Shown here piece after piece: positions 45,746-57,000 of a stretch of 64,000 nucleotides of DNA. The position numbers were made by a program, and so were the translations under genes. How positions within the stretch are numbered: the stretch's first letter is position 1; each line of letters starts with the position of its first letter. The notes beneath the pieces are model-generated. The model was not told where the DNA came from and did not search any database. It was given only the letters and a program-made list of their open reading frames with translations. Source of the stretch: Melastoma dodecandrum (taxonomy: Eukaryota; Streptophyta; Magnoliopsida; Myrtales; Melastomataceae); NCBI GenBank assembly GCA_029817715.1, contig JARUPY010000190.1:3224001-3288000 (forward strand), in the 5' to 3' direction.

Positions 45746-47024
45746 CAAATCAAAAGCAAAACTGGAGGCCAACAACAGCTAAAGCTCATTCCCATGCAAA
45801 CCATTTTGATAAAATATATGTTTATAATCCTAAGTATGGTTAAACTTTCTTTTATGTTCACTTTTTTTTTCTATATAAAAATATCCGCAACTTTGTTACA
45901 CCATTTTTCTAGCCAATTCGTGATGGCGTTATACCGGCGTCCGTCAAAGCCACGTTGTTACTATATTTATAATTTTCATTTTGTTTTTGCTTTTTTTTTT
46001 GTTCTTTTATGTTTTTTACTATTTTATATTTTCCTTTTGCCTTTCTCTTTTTCCCTTTGTATTAGTATTCCTTTTGTCCAGGTCATTAATATAGTCTGTT
46101 CCCGACAAATTTGTTCTTTTTTTAATTTTTATTTTTATTCTGTGGTTTTATGTTAACTATTACAAATTTATGTTAACACCCACATCCCTCCATTAGCCGC
46201 AAAATGAGGAAGACGTGAGACGTGATTTGTAGGACACTATAACTTTATGAATTTCAAGATTAATGTCTTCGTTATCATTTTTGCATTTGTCTTACAAAAA
46301 GTTCGGTTCGAGTCTCCTGTTTTTCGTGGCCAAATATTCCCAACATGTTTTTATACAAACAAGTTCTTGGCGGCCACATCAGGAGTAAATCTTATTCCTA
46401 ATGGCTAACGAGCCACCAACAATTCTGTAAATGTAGTGGTTGAACCGCCAAATGCGAGAGTTTTCCGTGAAGTTTCTAAGAATATTGGTAGATAAGTTAT
46501 GGTCTCAGTGTTGAATATTCATTCAACCATTCGAAGTTGACGATATGACTAATATATTAACTAACACTATAAATGAATTTATGAAGAGATCTAATGACCT
46601 GGATATAGAGAATGGCCCCACGAGATTCCCATTTCAAAACTGTAATATTGAAATCTCATCATTTGAGTAGTTGTGGTTGAGAAGGGTATGAAAATTCATA
46701 TGCTCAATATGTGGGGTACTTTGCAAACTCTTCTCATTAATGTCTTCACAACATTAAATTACCACCTAAACTGTGGTCCCGACGAACGATCGAGCCGTGC
46801 TCATCTGGGTAGGGTAGGGATGCCTATCAATGATTCGAGTTACAGGACATAACCCGGTGACTAAGAAAGATTTGGAATAACTCTTTGTTGAAATGTGAGG
46901 GTCGTCCAAGTTAAACAATCAAGAAGAAAAATGGGAGGGAGAAAATCTTCTCTGATATAGAAATGGTACAAAAAAATCGGTTCATTGTCCAAATATTTTA
47001 TAGAAAAGTGAATCGTTCCCAAAT
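45746..47024. other. T-rich flank and unassigned DNA
   Basis: 45960-46145 is pyrimidine-rich like 9600-9790. The remainder (46150-47020) shows no ORF, repeat or known domain. Confidence 0.45.
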
Positions 47025-47165
47025 TTATGAGCCCCCTTTGGGATGTGCGATTGGGTGATTTCGGCTTCGGCTATGAAGTGAAAATCAGCTTTGTAGAAGT
47101 AGCATTAAAATTATATTCTATTTATCTAATTTCATTAAGCAAAATGCTCTATATTTTTATTTTTT
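47025..47165 (-). repeat. Conserved NLR 3' flank (copy 2)
   Basis: Homologous to 40838-40965, with an extra 'cggctt' duplication near 47063. Confidence 0.7.
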
Positions 47166-47284
47166 AATTGCACTCTCTCTTCAGAGCCTTTTTGAGATGC
47201 TCGACCTCGTTTCTTCGTTTCCCTTTCTTCCTCCGATTGAAACGAGTCATGGCGCCGTCCATCTGCTACAAGCCCATCTTCTTC

Positions 47285-47480
47285 TGGTTCTTCTCTCTCA
47301 ATTGACTCTCCAGGGCTGGGCATCCAACAACTGTGAGTTTCTTCGGGTAGCTGCTGGTGAAGTCATGTATACCTTCAGGAAATGATGCTAGCCTAGGGCA
47401 GTGAATCAGTTCCAGCGATTGTAGGCTGCCAATCCACTCGGGTAGGAGCACCAGGCTTGGACACGATCTTATGCAGAGGA
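47285..47480 (-). pseudogene. NLR C-terminal LRR fragment
   Basis: Encodes LLPEWIGSLQSLELIHCPRL, SFPEGIHDFTSSYPKKL and VVGCPALESQLREKNQ, close to the C terminus at 41070-41250. It ends at about 47480, where homology stops. Its 3' flank (47025-47165) is kept. Confidence 0.85.
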
Positions 47481-47621
47481 AATGGAAATAGGATGTCGAT
47501 ATATAATTTTTTATAAAGGTATAAATAAAAGCAAAAACAAAAAAAAATACAGAAGAAAAATAAAAATTAAAAAGGGGAAAGATTCGGCGGGAACTTGCTA
47601 AATCAATAAGGGGAGATTAAC

Positions 47622-47700
47622 CGTGCCTTGTCTTCCGTGAAGGGGGAATTGCCAGAAGCAGAAAGGAAGTAAACTTATAGCTTTGAGCTGCAGGAAGAAG
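47622..47700 (+). pseudogene. NLR CC-domain scrap, plus strand
   Basis: 'cttgtcttccgtgaagggg..attgccagaagcagaaaggaagt' followed by 'tatagctttgagctgcagga' matches 48287-48355. It is too short and too diverged to code. It lies head to head with the minus-strand LRR scrap at 47285-47480. Confidence 0.7.
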
Positions 47701-47884
47701 AAACTCAAGCATAATCCTTGACACATACGGGAAGTGCTTGTCACGACGCTCTTGCTCAGTGCTTTGAAGGAAAGCCAAGTGGAAGATGATACTTTCCAGC
47801 GAAACAATCCATCTATAAAGAGCTTTTAGCTTCTTTTAAGGACTAAAACACTCTTCTTATTTAAACTCAATTATTGGGTTTGCT

Positions 47885-48160
47885 TTACAGTCTTTTGTTC
47901 CGAGTCATATTAATTATCATTTTGGGTAGAATCCAAAACTGGCGGCGTTAGGTAAGTTGTGTTGGGAAATAATCATACACCAGATTAAAAAGGCCTGGCC
48001 AACACCTTAAATTGAGTTGGGAAAACTCCGACACGATTTTCCACAAGTTGGGCTTCTTCTTTCTCCTTCTTCAGAGTTCAAATAAAATATAAATGGGACC
48101 CAAGAGAACAACCCCCCGACTGTCTTCTCTTCATCCCACCCAACTGAGACGACAGGAGAT
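47885..48160 (+). promoter_or_regulatory. Upstream region of third NLR
   Basis: Homologous in inverted orientation to 1640-1800. Conservation extends to the ATG at 48161, so promoter and 5'UTR lie here. No clear TATA box is distinguished from AT-rich context. Confidence 0.45.
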
Positions 48161-48931
48161 ATGGCTGCAGCTGTGGTGACTGTCCCGGTTGATGACTTGC
48201 TTCGGAGTTTGAGCGAAGAAGGCTCCATCGCGACGCTCGGTCCTCAATGGGGAGTTGAAGCTCAACTCCGAGAGATCCACGACCTCTTGTCTTCCGTTCA
48301 GGGGGTCTTGCCCGAGGCAGAAAGTAAGTTCCCGTATAGCTTTGAGCTGCAGGATAGGATTAGAGAGCTTAAGGATGTCGTTTATGACGCGGAGGACCTG
48401 CTCGAGGATCTGTCCTTGGAGGGACCCTTGCGGCTGCGGGATGGAAAGCTACACCGCCTCTTCCGGCACGTAGAAAGTTGTTGGTTGGGATGGAGGATGC
48501 GCCGGGAGCTTCGGGCCATCGCAGGGCGCCTTCGAGGTCTGACAGATCCACTTATCAGCATCATCCGTAGCATTCCGGCCGAGGTTCAGGATGTCCTGGA
48601 AGCGCGCGAGATCCCGTTCTTCGGGAGAGCCAACGAGAAGGAAGAGATTATCAAGTTCCTGTTGGATGGAGACTCAGGAGGTGATTCCGTTGTGCATGTA
48701 TATGGCAATTGGGGGGTTGGGAAAACCGCACTTGTTCAGGAGGTGATGAAGGATTTAAGGGTGAGTGTGCATTTTGATGTTAAAATCTGGGTGAATGTGT
48801 CTGCTGCTCCCTTTGACAGGAAACCATAGGTAGTCTAAGGGAAGAGGAAGATGACGAAGAGGGGGACGTGTTTGGATTGGAGCACTCACTTCATCTGTTA
48901 GCGAGGCTTCTCGATGATACCAAGAGGTACC
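48161..48931 (+). pseudogene. Third NLR, 5' part (CC, P-loop, RNBS-A)
   Basis: Begins MAAAVVTVPVDDLLRSL. The coiled coil, the EREIPFFGR-like linker and the P-loop GNWGVGKTALVQ are intact. Near 48815 about 16 bases are missing relative to paralogues (within 'tttgacaggaaacc'), causing a frameshift and a stop at 48829. The NLR sequence goes on in another frame to GTACC at 48927-48931, where an 11-kb insertion starts. It resumes at 59901. Confidence 0.9.
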
Positions 48932-50146
48932 TGTTCGCGTAGGAAACGGACAATATTTGGCAATTAGACTCACAGGGAATTGTATGTGGTCGCCAGAAAG
49001 ATGAATTTCAATGATAAATAATACGGCTGTTACAAGTTCAAAGTTTTAAAAGAAGAAACGAATGCTTACAGCCATAAAAATGAAGGGGAGGCGATGTAGA
49101 CTCGCTGCTGGAGGTGCGACTGAAGCTGACGTCACTGCTGACGCTTTAGACTCGTTGTCGCGAAACGTAGACCTGGTGCTGACGTCACTGCTTACGTTGT
49201 AGACTCGGTACAGTGCGCTGTAGACTTGCGCCCCGTGAAGCAGAGTCTGGCGGATGTCGGATGTGGATGCTAAGGCCTCGGATGATCACTTTGGTGGCGG
49301 AGATACAGGTGGAGGAGGATCGCCGGAACTACGGTTGCTCGTCCCGACGGTGGAGGCGATGGTGGAAGTTGGGTGTCGAGACTACGGCTGCTCGTCTCGA
49401 CGATGGGTGTGCTGGCGGAAGGTTGATCAACGGAGCTACGGTTGCTCACTCCGCTGTTGGAAGGATGACCCAATAAACCCAGGCCGAGGTATCTACTAAA
49501 CTAAGGGTGACGAGCAATGCAAAGCTTGTGTTTGACTGATTGATCGTGATTTTCCTAAGGATAATCTGCTCCCTTTCTATACTGAGACTCGTGGTGTTCA
49601 GGATGCTTAGCACGTCTGACACGTTCTTAGTATATTTTGAAAGTCGTGGCCCTCTCAATCAACTCCCTAAAATCTTGGTAACAATCTAATCGTGGCTTTT
49701 ATCCAACTTAACCACTTCTCTTTCTTATATTAAATCAAATCTTCAGATTTTTTCCATCTAAAGATCTTTCCAAATGGGAACGTGGCCCCATAATCTTCTT
49801 CCCAAAAATCTCAGAGTCAAGATCTTTTCTGATCCTCGTAGACTCTAACCCTCGTAGACTCTGACCCTCGTAGACTTAGACCTCATAGACTTAACCCCCG
49901 TAGACTTAACTCTCGTAGACTTGACTCTCGTAGACTTGACTCTCGTAGACTTAACCCTTGTAGACTTGACGTTCGTAGACTTGACTCTCGTAGATTTAAC
50001 CCTTGTAGACTTGACGCTCGTAGACGCGGGTCCTCATAGACGCGGACCCACGTGGACTCGCTGTGGGTCAGTGAAGCTTTACTCATAAAATGGCCTAAAT
50101 TTACGGGTTCATCATAATTAGGCCCGAGATTTTTGCTATGTCAACA
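48932..50146 (-). repeat. LTR 1 of gag-only element
   Basis: 1215 bp. It holds a 15-bp GTAGAC array (49850-50045), one intact as-1-like pair (TGACG at 49127 and 49139) and a second pair degraded to TTACG. Sense-strand transcription would start near the TATA-like site at about 49575. Confidence 0.85.
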
Positions 50147-50263
50147 TAAGCCCCCCTCTTAGGGTGAGACGATCTCAGCTGAGAGTCTAACCCAGCATTG
50201 TGAAGTGGTTTGAATATGGACAAAGAAGCTTAAAAAGAATGGAAGACATTGGGGATTCGAGTT

Positions 50264-51409
50264 CTAACATGAAACAGTGTGATCCCATGGTATTTGCCAG
50301 TGTCGCGGGAATTGAAAATCATTGTCTAGTTGGACGAGACGTTGTCGATTTAAGCGTATGTTGTGTTGCAAACCGCCCGGATCGAAGGGCAAGTGGCACC
50401 ATGATAACGGGATTGCCACTATTGTTTCTCCAGGTGCCCACAGTTCATGCTCGGGAAGTTCAAGGTTCTCTACGAAGTTAATCACTGGTTGGAAAGTATG
50501 AAAAGTATGAATTGTAATTTCTCTCATTAATGATTGTTCGTCGATTGCACGCACATAATTTGGCACAATTTGTTCTACCACTTGTACCCCAACATCTTTA
50601 AGGGTTGGCGGACCAAACTGCTTAACTTTATCAACCTTTGGCGACGGGTTTGCTATGGAAACATATTCATTCATTAGAGGTTTTCCTTGACGGGCACAAC
50701 CGTCAACAAAAGTTTTTACTTTAGGGACATCTACCTCAACAGATGCTTTTGTTATGAGCATAAACTCCCCAACTGGAGACTCATAATCGGAAAAGCTCTC
50801 TCTACGCCCATGACGGGAAGCATAATTTGAGTATCGATTTTCGTCCCAGTCTACGTCGTCGTCTTCGTAGACGCGATTAAGACTGATCATTCTCGCAGAC
50901 TCGTCACGAGTCCATTCCCAGTCCATGTATTTAGAATATGAATTTCCGTAGGGATACACGTCTTTTCTATAGACACCCGGTACAAATTGTTTCACCAATG
51001 ATTTCGCTCTGTAGACAGAGTTGTCTACATGGGTTCTCACATATAAACTTTCTCTGTCTACAAGGTTACTTGGCTTTGCGACGACACTTGGCCTGTTTAA
51101 GGCACTGATTTGCTCCAATATATGAGCTAGATTGTCTTGTAGCCTAGTGAAACGCCTGTCCATCAAGTTCTTCATATCATTAAATTCCTTATGGAACTCG
51201 AGCATAGATATGGACTCGGAAGCAGTATGTGCCCCGAAAGAGGGTTGATTTGCAGCCACTTGACTTCCTAGAGCCGTGGTCTCCTCATTCGCGTCTACTG
51301 CTACATTCTGATCGTCTCCATCTAATGGAGGTGGATGGTCGCAATTAATCCCACTCCTGGTATTCTTTGCCATGTAAGTATTAAGCCTCGCTCCCACTAT
51401 GGTCGCCAA
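50264..51409 (-). CDS. Gag-like protein of non-autonomous element
   Basis: A 381-codon ORF starting MATIVGARLNTYMAKNTRSG just inside the PBS. A coiled-coil segment (about residues 70-105: LEFHKEFNDMKNLMDRRF, LAHILEQISALN) is followed by a long polar region without a zinc knuckle. No protease or RT motif. I infer gag from position and coiled coil only; no family is recognised. A partial copy, shifted in part, is at 52646-52912. Confidence 0.5.
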   Translation of the reverse strand: MATIVGARLNTYMAKNTRSGINCDHPPPLDGDDQNVAVDANEETTALGSQVAANQPSFGAHTASESISMLEFHKEFNDMKNLMDRRFTRLQDNLAHILEQISALNRPSVVAKPSNLVDRESLYVRTHVDNSVYRAKSLVKQFVPGVYRKDVYPYGNSYSKYMDWEWTRDESARMISLNRVYEDDDVDWDENRYSNYASRHGRRESFSDYESPVGEFMLITKASVEVDVPKVKTFVDGCARQGKPLMNEYVSIANPSPKVDKVKQFGPPTLKDVGVQVVEQIVPNYVRAIDEQSLMREITIHTFHTFQPVINFVENLELPEHELWAPGETIVAIPLSWCHLPFDPGGLQHNIRLNRQRLVQLDNDFQFPRHWQIPWDHTVSC

Positions 51410-51414
51410 AGACG

Positions 51415-52645
51415 TGTTCGCTTAGGAAACGGACCACGTCGGAAATATTTGGCAATTGGACTCACAGGGAATGATATGTGGTCGCCAGAAAGATGAATTT
51501 CAATGATAAAGACGCGGCTGATTACAAATTCAAAGTCTTAAATGAAGAAACGAATGCTTACAGCCATAAAAATGAAGTAAAAAGCGGTGGTACGGATGGC
51601 GGAGGCGACGTAGACTCGCTGCTGGAGGTGCGACTGGAACTGACGTCACCGCTGACGCTGTAGACTCGTTGTCGCGAAACGTAGACCTGGTGCTGACGTC
51701 ACTGCTGACGCTGTAGACTCGGTACAGTGCGCTGTAGACTTGCGCCCCGTGAAGCAGAATCTGGCGGATGTCGGACGTGGATGCTAAGGCTTCGGAGGAA
51801 CACCTTGGTGGCGGAGATGCCGACGGAGGATGATCGCCGGAACTACGGTTGCTCGTCCCGACGGTGGAGGCGATGGTGGGAGCTAGGTGTCAAGACTACG
51901 GTTGCTCGTCTCGACGATGGAAGTGATGGCGGAAGGTTGATCAACGGAGCTACGGTTGCTCACTCCGCTGTTGGAAGGATGACGCAATAAACCCAGGCCG
52001 AGGTATCTACTAAACTAAGGGTGACGAGCAATGCAAAGCTTGTATTTGGCTGATTGATCGTGATTTTCCTAAGGAGAATCTGTTCCCTTTTTATATTGAG
52101 AGTTGATACTCGTGGTGTTTAGGATGCCTAGCACGTCTGACACGTTCTTCGGATATTTTGAAGGTCGTGGCCCTCTCAATCAACTCCCTAAAATCTTGGT
52201 AACAATCTGATCGTGGCTTTTATCCAACTTAATTACTTCTCTTTCTTATATTAAATTAATTAAATCAAATCCCCAGATTTTCTCCATCTGAAGATCTTTC
52301 CAAATGGGAATGTGGCCCCATAATCTTCTCCCCGAAAATCTCAGAGTCAAGATCTTTTCTGATCCTCGTAGACTTGGACTCTCGTAGACTTAGACCTCGT
52401 AGACTTAACCCCCGTAGACTTAACTCTCGTAGATTTGACTCTCGTAGACTTAACCCTTGTAGACTTGACGCTCGTAGACTTGACTCTCGTAGACTTAACC
52501 CTTGCAGACTTGACCCTCGTAGACGCGGGTCCTCGTAGACGCGGAACCACGTAGACTCGCTGTGGGTCAGTGAAGCTTTACTCATAAAATGGCCTAAATT
52601 TATGGGTTCATCATAATTAGGCCCGAGATTTTTGCTATGTCAACA
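51415..52645 (-). repeat. LTR 2 of gag-only element
   Basis: 1231 bp. Two as-1-like pairs: TGACG at 51641 and 51653, and at 51694 and 51706. TATA-like AATATAAAAAGG (sense) near 52095. The 15-bp GTAGAC array at 52365-52560 lies upstream of that TATA, i.e. in U3. Confidence 0.85.
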
Positions 52646-52912
52646 GGGACATCTACGTCAACAGGTGGTTTTGTTATGTGCACAAACTCCCCAATCGGAG
52701 CCTCATCGTGGGAAAAGCTCTCTCTACGCCAATGACGGGAAGCATAGTTTGAGCATCGATATTCGTCCCAGTCTACGTCTTCTTCTTCGTAGACGCGATT
52801 AAGACTGATCATTCTCGCAGACTCGTCACGAGTCTTTTCCCAGTTTACGTATTCACAATATGAATTTTCATAGGGATACATGTCTTTTCTATAGACACCC
52901 GGTACAAATTGT
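52646..52912 (-). mobile_element. Partial second internal region of gag-only element
   Basis: Homologous to 50724-50985. It joins the end of LTR 2 on one side and on the other joins LTR 3 at 52912/52913, where both sides share 'aattgtatgtgg'-like microhomology. This removed most of the gag ORF and the first 50 bases of LTR 3. Confidence 0.8.
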
Positions 52913-53363
52913 ATGTGGTCGCCAGAAAGATGAATTTCAATGATAAAATAATACGGCTGTTACAAGTTCAAAGTTTTAAAGGAAGAAACGAATGCTTACA
53001 GCCATAAAAACGAAGAAAAAAACGGTGATATGGATGACGGAGGCGATGTAGACTCGCTGCTGGAGGTGCGACTAGAGCTGACGTCACCGCTGACGCTGTA
53101 GACTCGTTGTCGCGAAACGTAGACCTGGTGCTGACGTCACTGCTGACGCTGTAGACTCGGTACAGTGCGCTGTAGACTTGCGCCCCGTGAAGCAGAGTCT
53201 GGCGGATGTCGGGTGTGGATGCTAAGGCCTCGGATGAACACCTTGGATGCGGAGATGCAGGCGGAGGATGATCGCCAGAACTACGGTTGCTCGTCCCGAC
53301 GGTGGAGGCGATGGCGGAAGTTGGGTGTCGAGACTACGGCTGCTCGTCTCGACGATGGGAGTG

Positions 53364-54025
53364 TGATACAAAGACGGACGACAGCTTATCCCCGTCGACG
53401 CGCAGCAAGAGAGTCGTCACTTTACTCGCTTGCGATTGAGCAACGATTGCGATTCAGCACGTGCGATTCAAGGAGGTGCGACTTGACATCATCAGCGACT
53501 GAGCTACGATTGCGATTCAGCACGTGCGACTCAAGGAGGTGCGACTTGACATCATCAGCGACTGAGCAACGAAGAGTCGGCCAAGCCAAGAGTCTCGAAG
53601 ATGAAGAGCCTCGAAGAAGCAGAATCAATTCGCATTCCTTATTCATGCATTTGTCATTCATGCTTTGCATTTACTTTGTTGCATTTCCAATAAGCCATTT
53701 ATGGCTCGTCCATGAATCTTGCCTTGCATACATCTAGCCTAGGTTCATTTCGTGCATTTAAGTTAAAATGCAACAAAGTAAATGCAAAGCATGAATGACA
53801 AATGCATGAATAAGGAATGCGAATTGATTCAGCTTCTTCGAGGCTCTTCATCTTCGAGACTCTTGGCTTGGCCGACTCTTCGTTGCTCAGTCGCTGATGA
53901 CGTCAAGTCGCACCTCCTTGAGTCGCACGTGCTGAATCGCAATCGTAGCTCAGTCGCAAGCGAGTAAAGTGACGACTCTCTTGCTGCGCGTCGATGGGGA
54001 TAAATTGTTGTTCGTCTTTGTATCA
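53364..54025. repeat. Left LTR: palindrome of U3
   Basis: Arms 53364-53689 and 53766-54025 are reverse complements; the outer arm has two copies of a 66-bp unit (53443-53572), the inner arm one. The centre (53690-53765) reads 'ctcgtccatgaatcttgcc' on the plus strand. Confidence 0.85.
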
Positions 54026-57000
54026 TCCTCCCCTTGCTGAAAAGAGTTTGTCCTCAAACTTCTCGTCGTCGTCATCCTCCACAAATGGCATGAGATCCTG
54101 GACGTTGAATGTGGCAGAAACTCCATAGTTACCTGGAAGATCAATTTTGTAGGCGTTGTCGTTGATGCGCTCGATGATCTTGAATGGTCCTTCTGTGCGC
54201 GGCATTAGCTTGTTCTTCCTCTTGCCTGGGAATCGGTCCTTGCGCAAATGAATCCAAACTAAGTCTCCTGGCTGAAATATCTTCACTCTTCTTCCGCGAT
54301 TGGCTCTTTCCGTGTAACGTTGATTGGCCTTCTCAATCTGCGCTCGAATCTTCTCATGGAGCGATCGCATCTCCTTAGCGCGCTCCTCAGCATCTCGACT
54401 AACTGATCTCATATCGCTCGCAGGCATTAGTTCAACAGGGACTAAAGGATTGAGTCCGTAAACTACCTGGAAGGGTGATGACTTCGTTGTCGAACTTGGG
54501 GCTCGATTGTATGCGAATTCAGCATGGGCAAGCTTGATGTCCCAATCCTTCTAGTTCTTCGAGACCAAGGTTCGAAGGATGGCAGTCATAGTGCGATTGA
54601 CAACCTCTGTTTGTCCATCGGTTTGCGGATGATAAGCTGTGCTAAATACAAGCTTCGTTCCCAACTTGTGCCACAGTGTCTTCCAAAAGTAGCTTAGGAA
54701 CTTTGTGTCGCGATCTGAAACGATCGACTTGGGTACTCCATGCAACCTTAGCACTTCTCGAAAGTACAAATCTGCTACGTTGGTCGCATCGTCCGTTTTC
54801 TGACACGGGATGAAGTGTGCCATCTTCGAAAATCGGTCGACCACTACCATGATCGAATCCTTTCGTCGTTGCGTTCTTGGCAACCCTAGTACAAAATCCA
54901 TACTCACATGTTCCCATGGTCGCTCTGGGACGGGCAATGGAGTGTAGAGACCCTGAGGTTGGACACGGCTCTTCGCTTGCTGGCAAGTCGCACATCTCGC
55001 GATTAGTCCTCGCACTTGCTTCTCCATTCGAGGCCAATAGAAATGCTCTTGTAGCATTGCCAGCGTCTTGTCAACTCCAAAATGTCCAGTGATTCCTCCT
55101 CCATGGACTTCTCGTATAAGTAGCTCTCGCGTCGAACTCCTTGGAATGCATAACTTAGAGTCGCGAAATAAGAATCCATTCACCTGGTGGAATCGATCGA
55201 TGGCTTGCTGGGCGCATTGGACGAAGATCGCTCCAAAATCTTCATCGTCCTTGTACAACTCCTTCAAATACCCAAATCCAATCAGCTTTGTCTCCATCGC
55301 AGATAGTAAAATCATTTTCCTCGAGAGAACATCTGCGACTACATTCTTCGCGCCTGGTTTGTGCTTCAAGACAAAGTTGAATGCTTGTAAAAACTCTACC
55401 CACTTCGCATGTCGGCGACTAAGCTTGTGCTGACCATTGATGTACTTGAGAGCTTCATGATCGGTGTGCAACACAAACTCTCTAGGCAGCAAGTAATGAC
55501 TCCAAGTCTCGAGTACTCGAACAATTGCTAAGAACTCCTTGTCATATGTCGAGTAGTTCAATTTGGCGCCATTAAGCTTCTCGCTGAAATAAGCGATGGG
55601 TCTTCCCTCCTGCAGCAAAACTCCTCCAATTCCTACCCCCGATGCATCACATTCCACTTCGAACATCTTCGCAAAGTCGGGTAAAGCTAGAACTGGGGCT
55701 GCGCTTAGACACTCCTTCAGTCGCTCGAAACTAGCTTGTGCGACTGGTGTCCACTCGAATTTGTCTCCCTTCAAACATTCGGTGAGTGGGGCTGTGATTG
55801 AGCTAAATCCTTGAATGAACCTCCGATAGAACGACGCCAAGCCATGGAAGCTGCGAACGTCGTGGAAACTCCTTGGAGACGGCCACTCCTTGATCGCTTC
55901 AATCTTGCTCTCGTCCACCTTAATTCCTTCTGCTGAGACGACAAATCCAAGAAATATTACACTCGGTTGGAAGAACTCACATTTCTTGAGATTTCCATAT
56001 AGCTGTTTCTCCCGAAGTGTGTTGAACACAACTCGCAAATGATTGATATGCTCCTCATTGCTCCGGCTGTAGACAAGAATATCGTCGAAGTAGACGACCA
56101 CAAACTTCCCCATGAATGGTCGCAAGACATGGGTCATTAGTCGCATGAACGTGCTGGGCGCGTTTGACAATCCAAATGGCATCACTAACCACTCGTACAA
56201 CCCGTACTTAGTCTTGAAGGTTGTCTTCCACTCGTCGCCTTCTTTCATCCGGATCTGGTGATAACCACTTCGCAAATCCACTTTGGAAAACACCTGCGCT
56301 CCATGCAACTCATCCAACATATCATCCAGTCGAGGGATAGGAAAGCGATACTTTACTGTGATTTTGTTGATCGCTCGACTGTCCATGCACATTCTCCATG
56401 TGCCATCCTTCTTCGGCACCAATATGGCTGGAACCGAACATGGGCTCAAACTTTCTCGAACTGATCCCTTGTTGACAAGCTCGTCGACTTGCCTCTGCAA
56501 CTCCTTTGCCTCCTCTGGGTTGCATCGATAGGCTGGTCTATTTGGTAGCGACGCCCCTGGAACCAAGTCGATTTGATGTTGGATGCTCCGCATCGGTGGT
56601 AATTCGACTGGTAGCTCCTCTGGAAATACGTCCTTGAACTCCTCAAGAATGGAAGCGGCCTGAGGATGGCTCGTCGCTTGACCTGGGGCGGCTTCGACAA
56701 GAACCACAAAATAAGCCTTCTCACCTTCTTGAATCGCTCGAACTAGTTGAACTCCCTTGAGAGGCTGGTCGCTAAGTCGATCCTGGGTCGCGATTATAGG
56801 CTGACTAGTGAGGGGCATCAAAGTGACCTTCTTCTCTCCGATGTGGATGGAATAAGTATTGCGATACCCGTCGTGTTGTGCGCGTCGATCAAACTGCCAC
56901 GGTCTCCCCAATAGTAGGTGGCATGCATCCATGGGAATGACGTCGCAAGCGACTTCATCCTGGTAGCTCTTCCCAATGGAAAATGGAACTCGCGCTCGCT

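Larger units (their letters stand above)
48932..52645 (-). mobile_element. Gag-only LTR retroelement (first full unit)
   Basis: LTRs 48932-50146 and 51415-52645 begin TGTTCG and end GTCAACA on the plus strand (TGTTGACA...GCGAACA on the sense strand). PBS-like TTTGGCGACC lies just inside the right LTR (51410-51401), and the purine tract 'agaggggggctta' just before the left one (about 50147-50160). The 1.27-kb interior has one ORF and no protease, RT or integrase, so mobilisation would need a partner element. Confidence 0.85.

Noticed and set aside
49883..50086. Minus-strand ORF with regular SLRES/LQGLS pentapeptide repeats (also 52265-52585 and 59617-59805), resembling a pentapeptide-repeat protein
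   Set aside because: The period is simply the 15-bp DNA repeat of the LTR read in one frame. It has no independent start context and other frames are equally open.
53422..53967. Two almost identical ORFs beginning MQSMNDKCMNKECELI on opposite strands
   Set aside because: They are the two arms of the U3 palindrome. Reading frames follow from the inverted repeat and overlap no known domain.
53364..54025. Foldback or MITE DNA transposon
   Set aside because: The arms join correctly to a retroelement PPT, the TSD belongs to the whole 5.8-kb element, and the right end has unrelated arms that fit U5.
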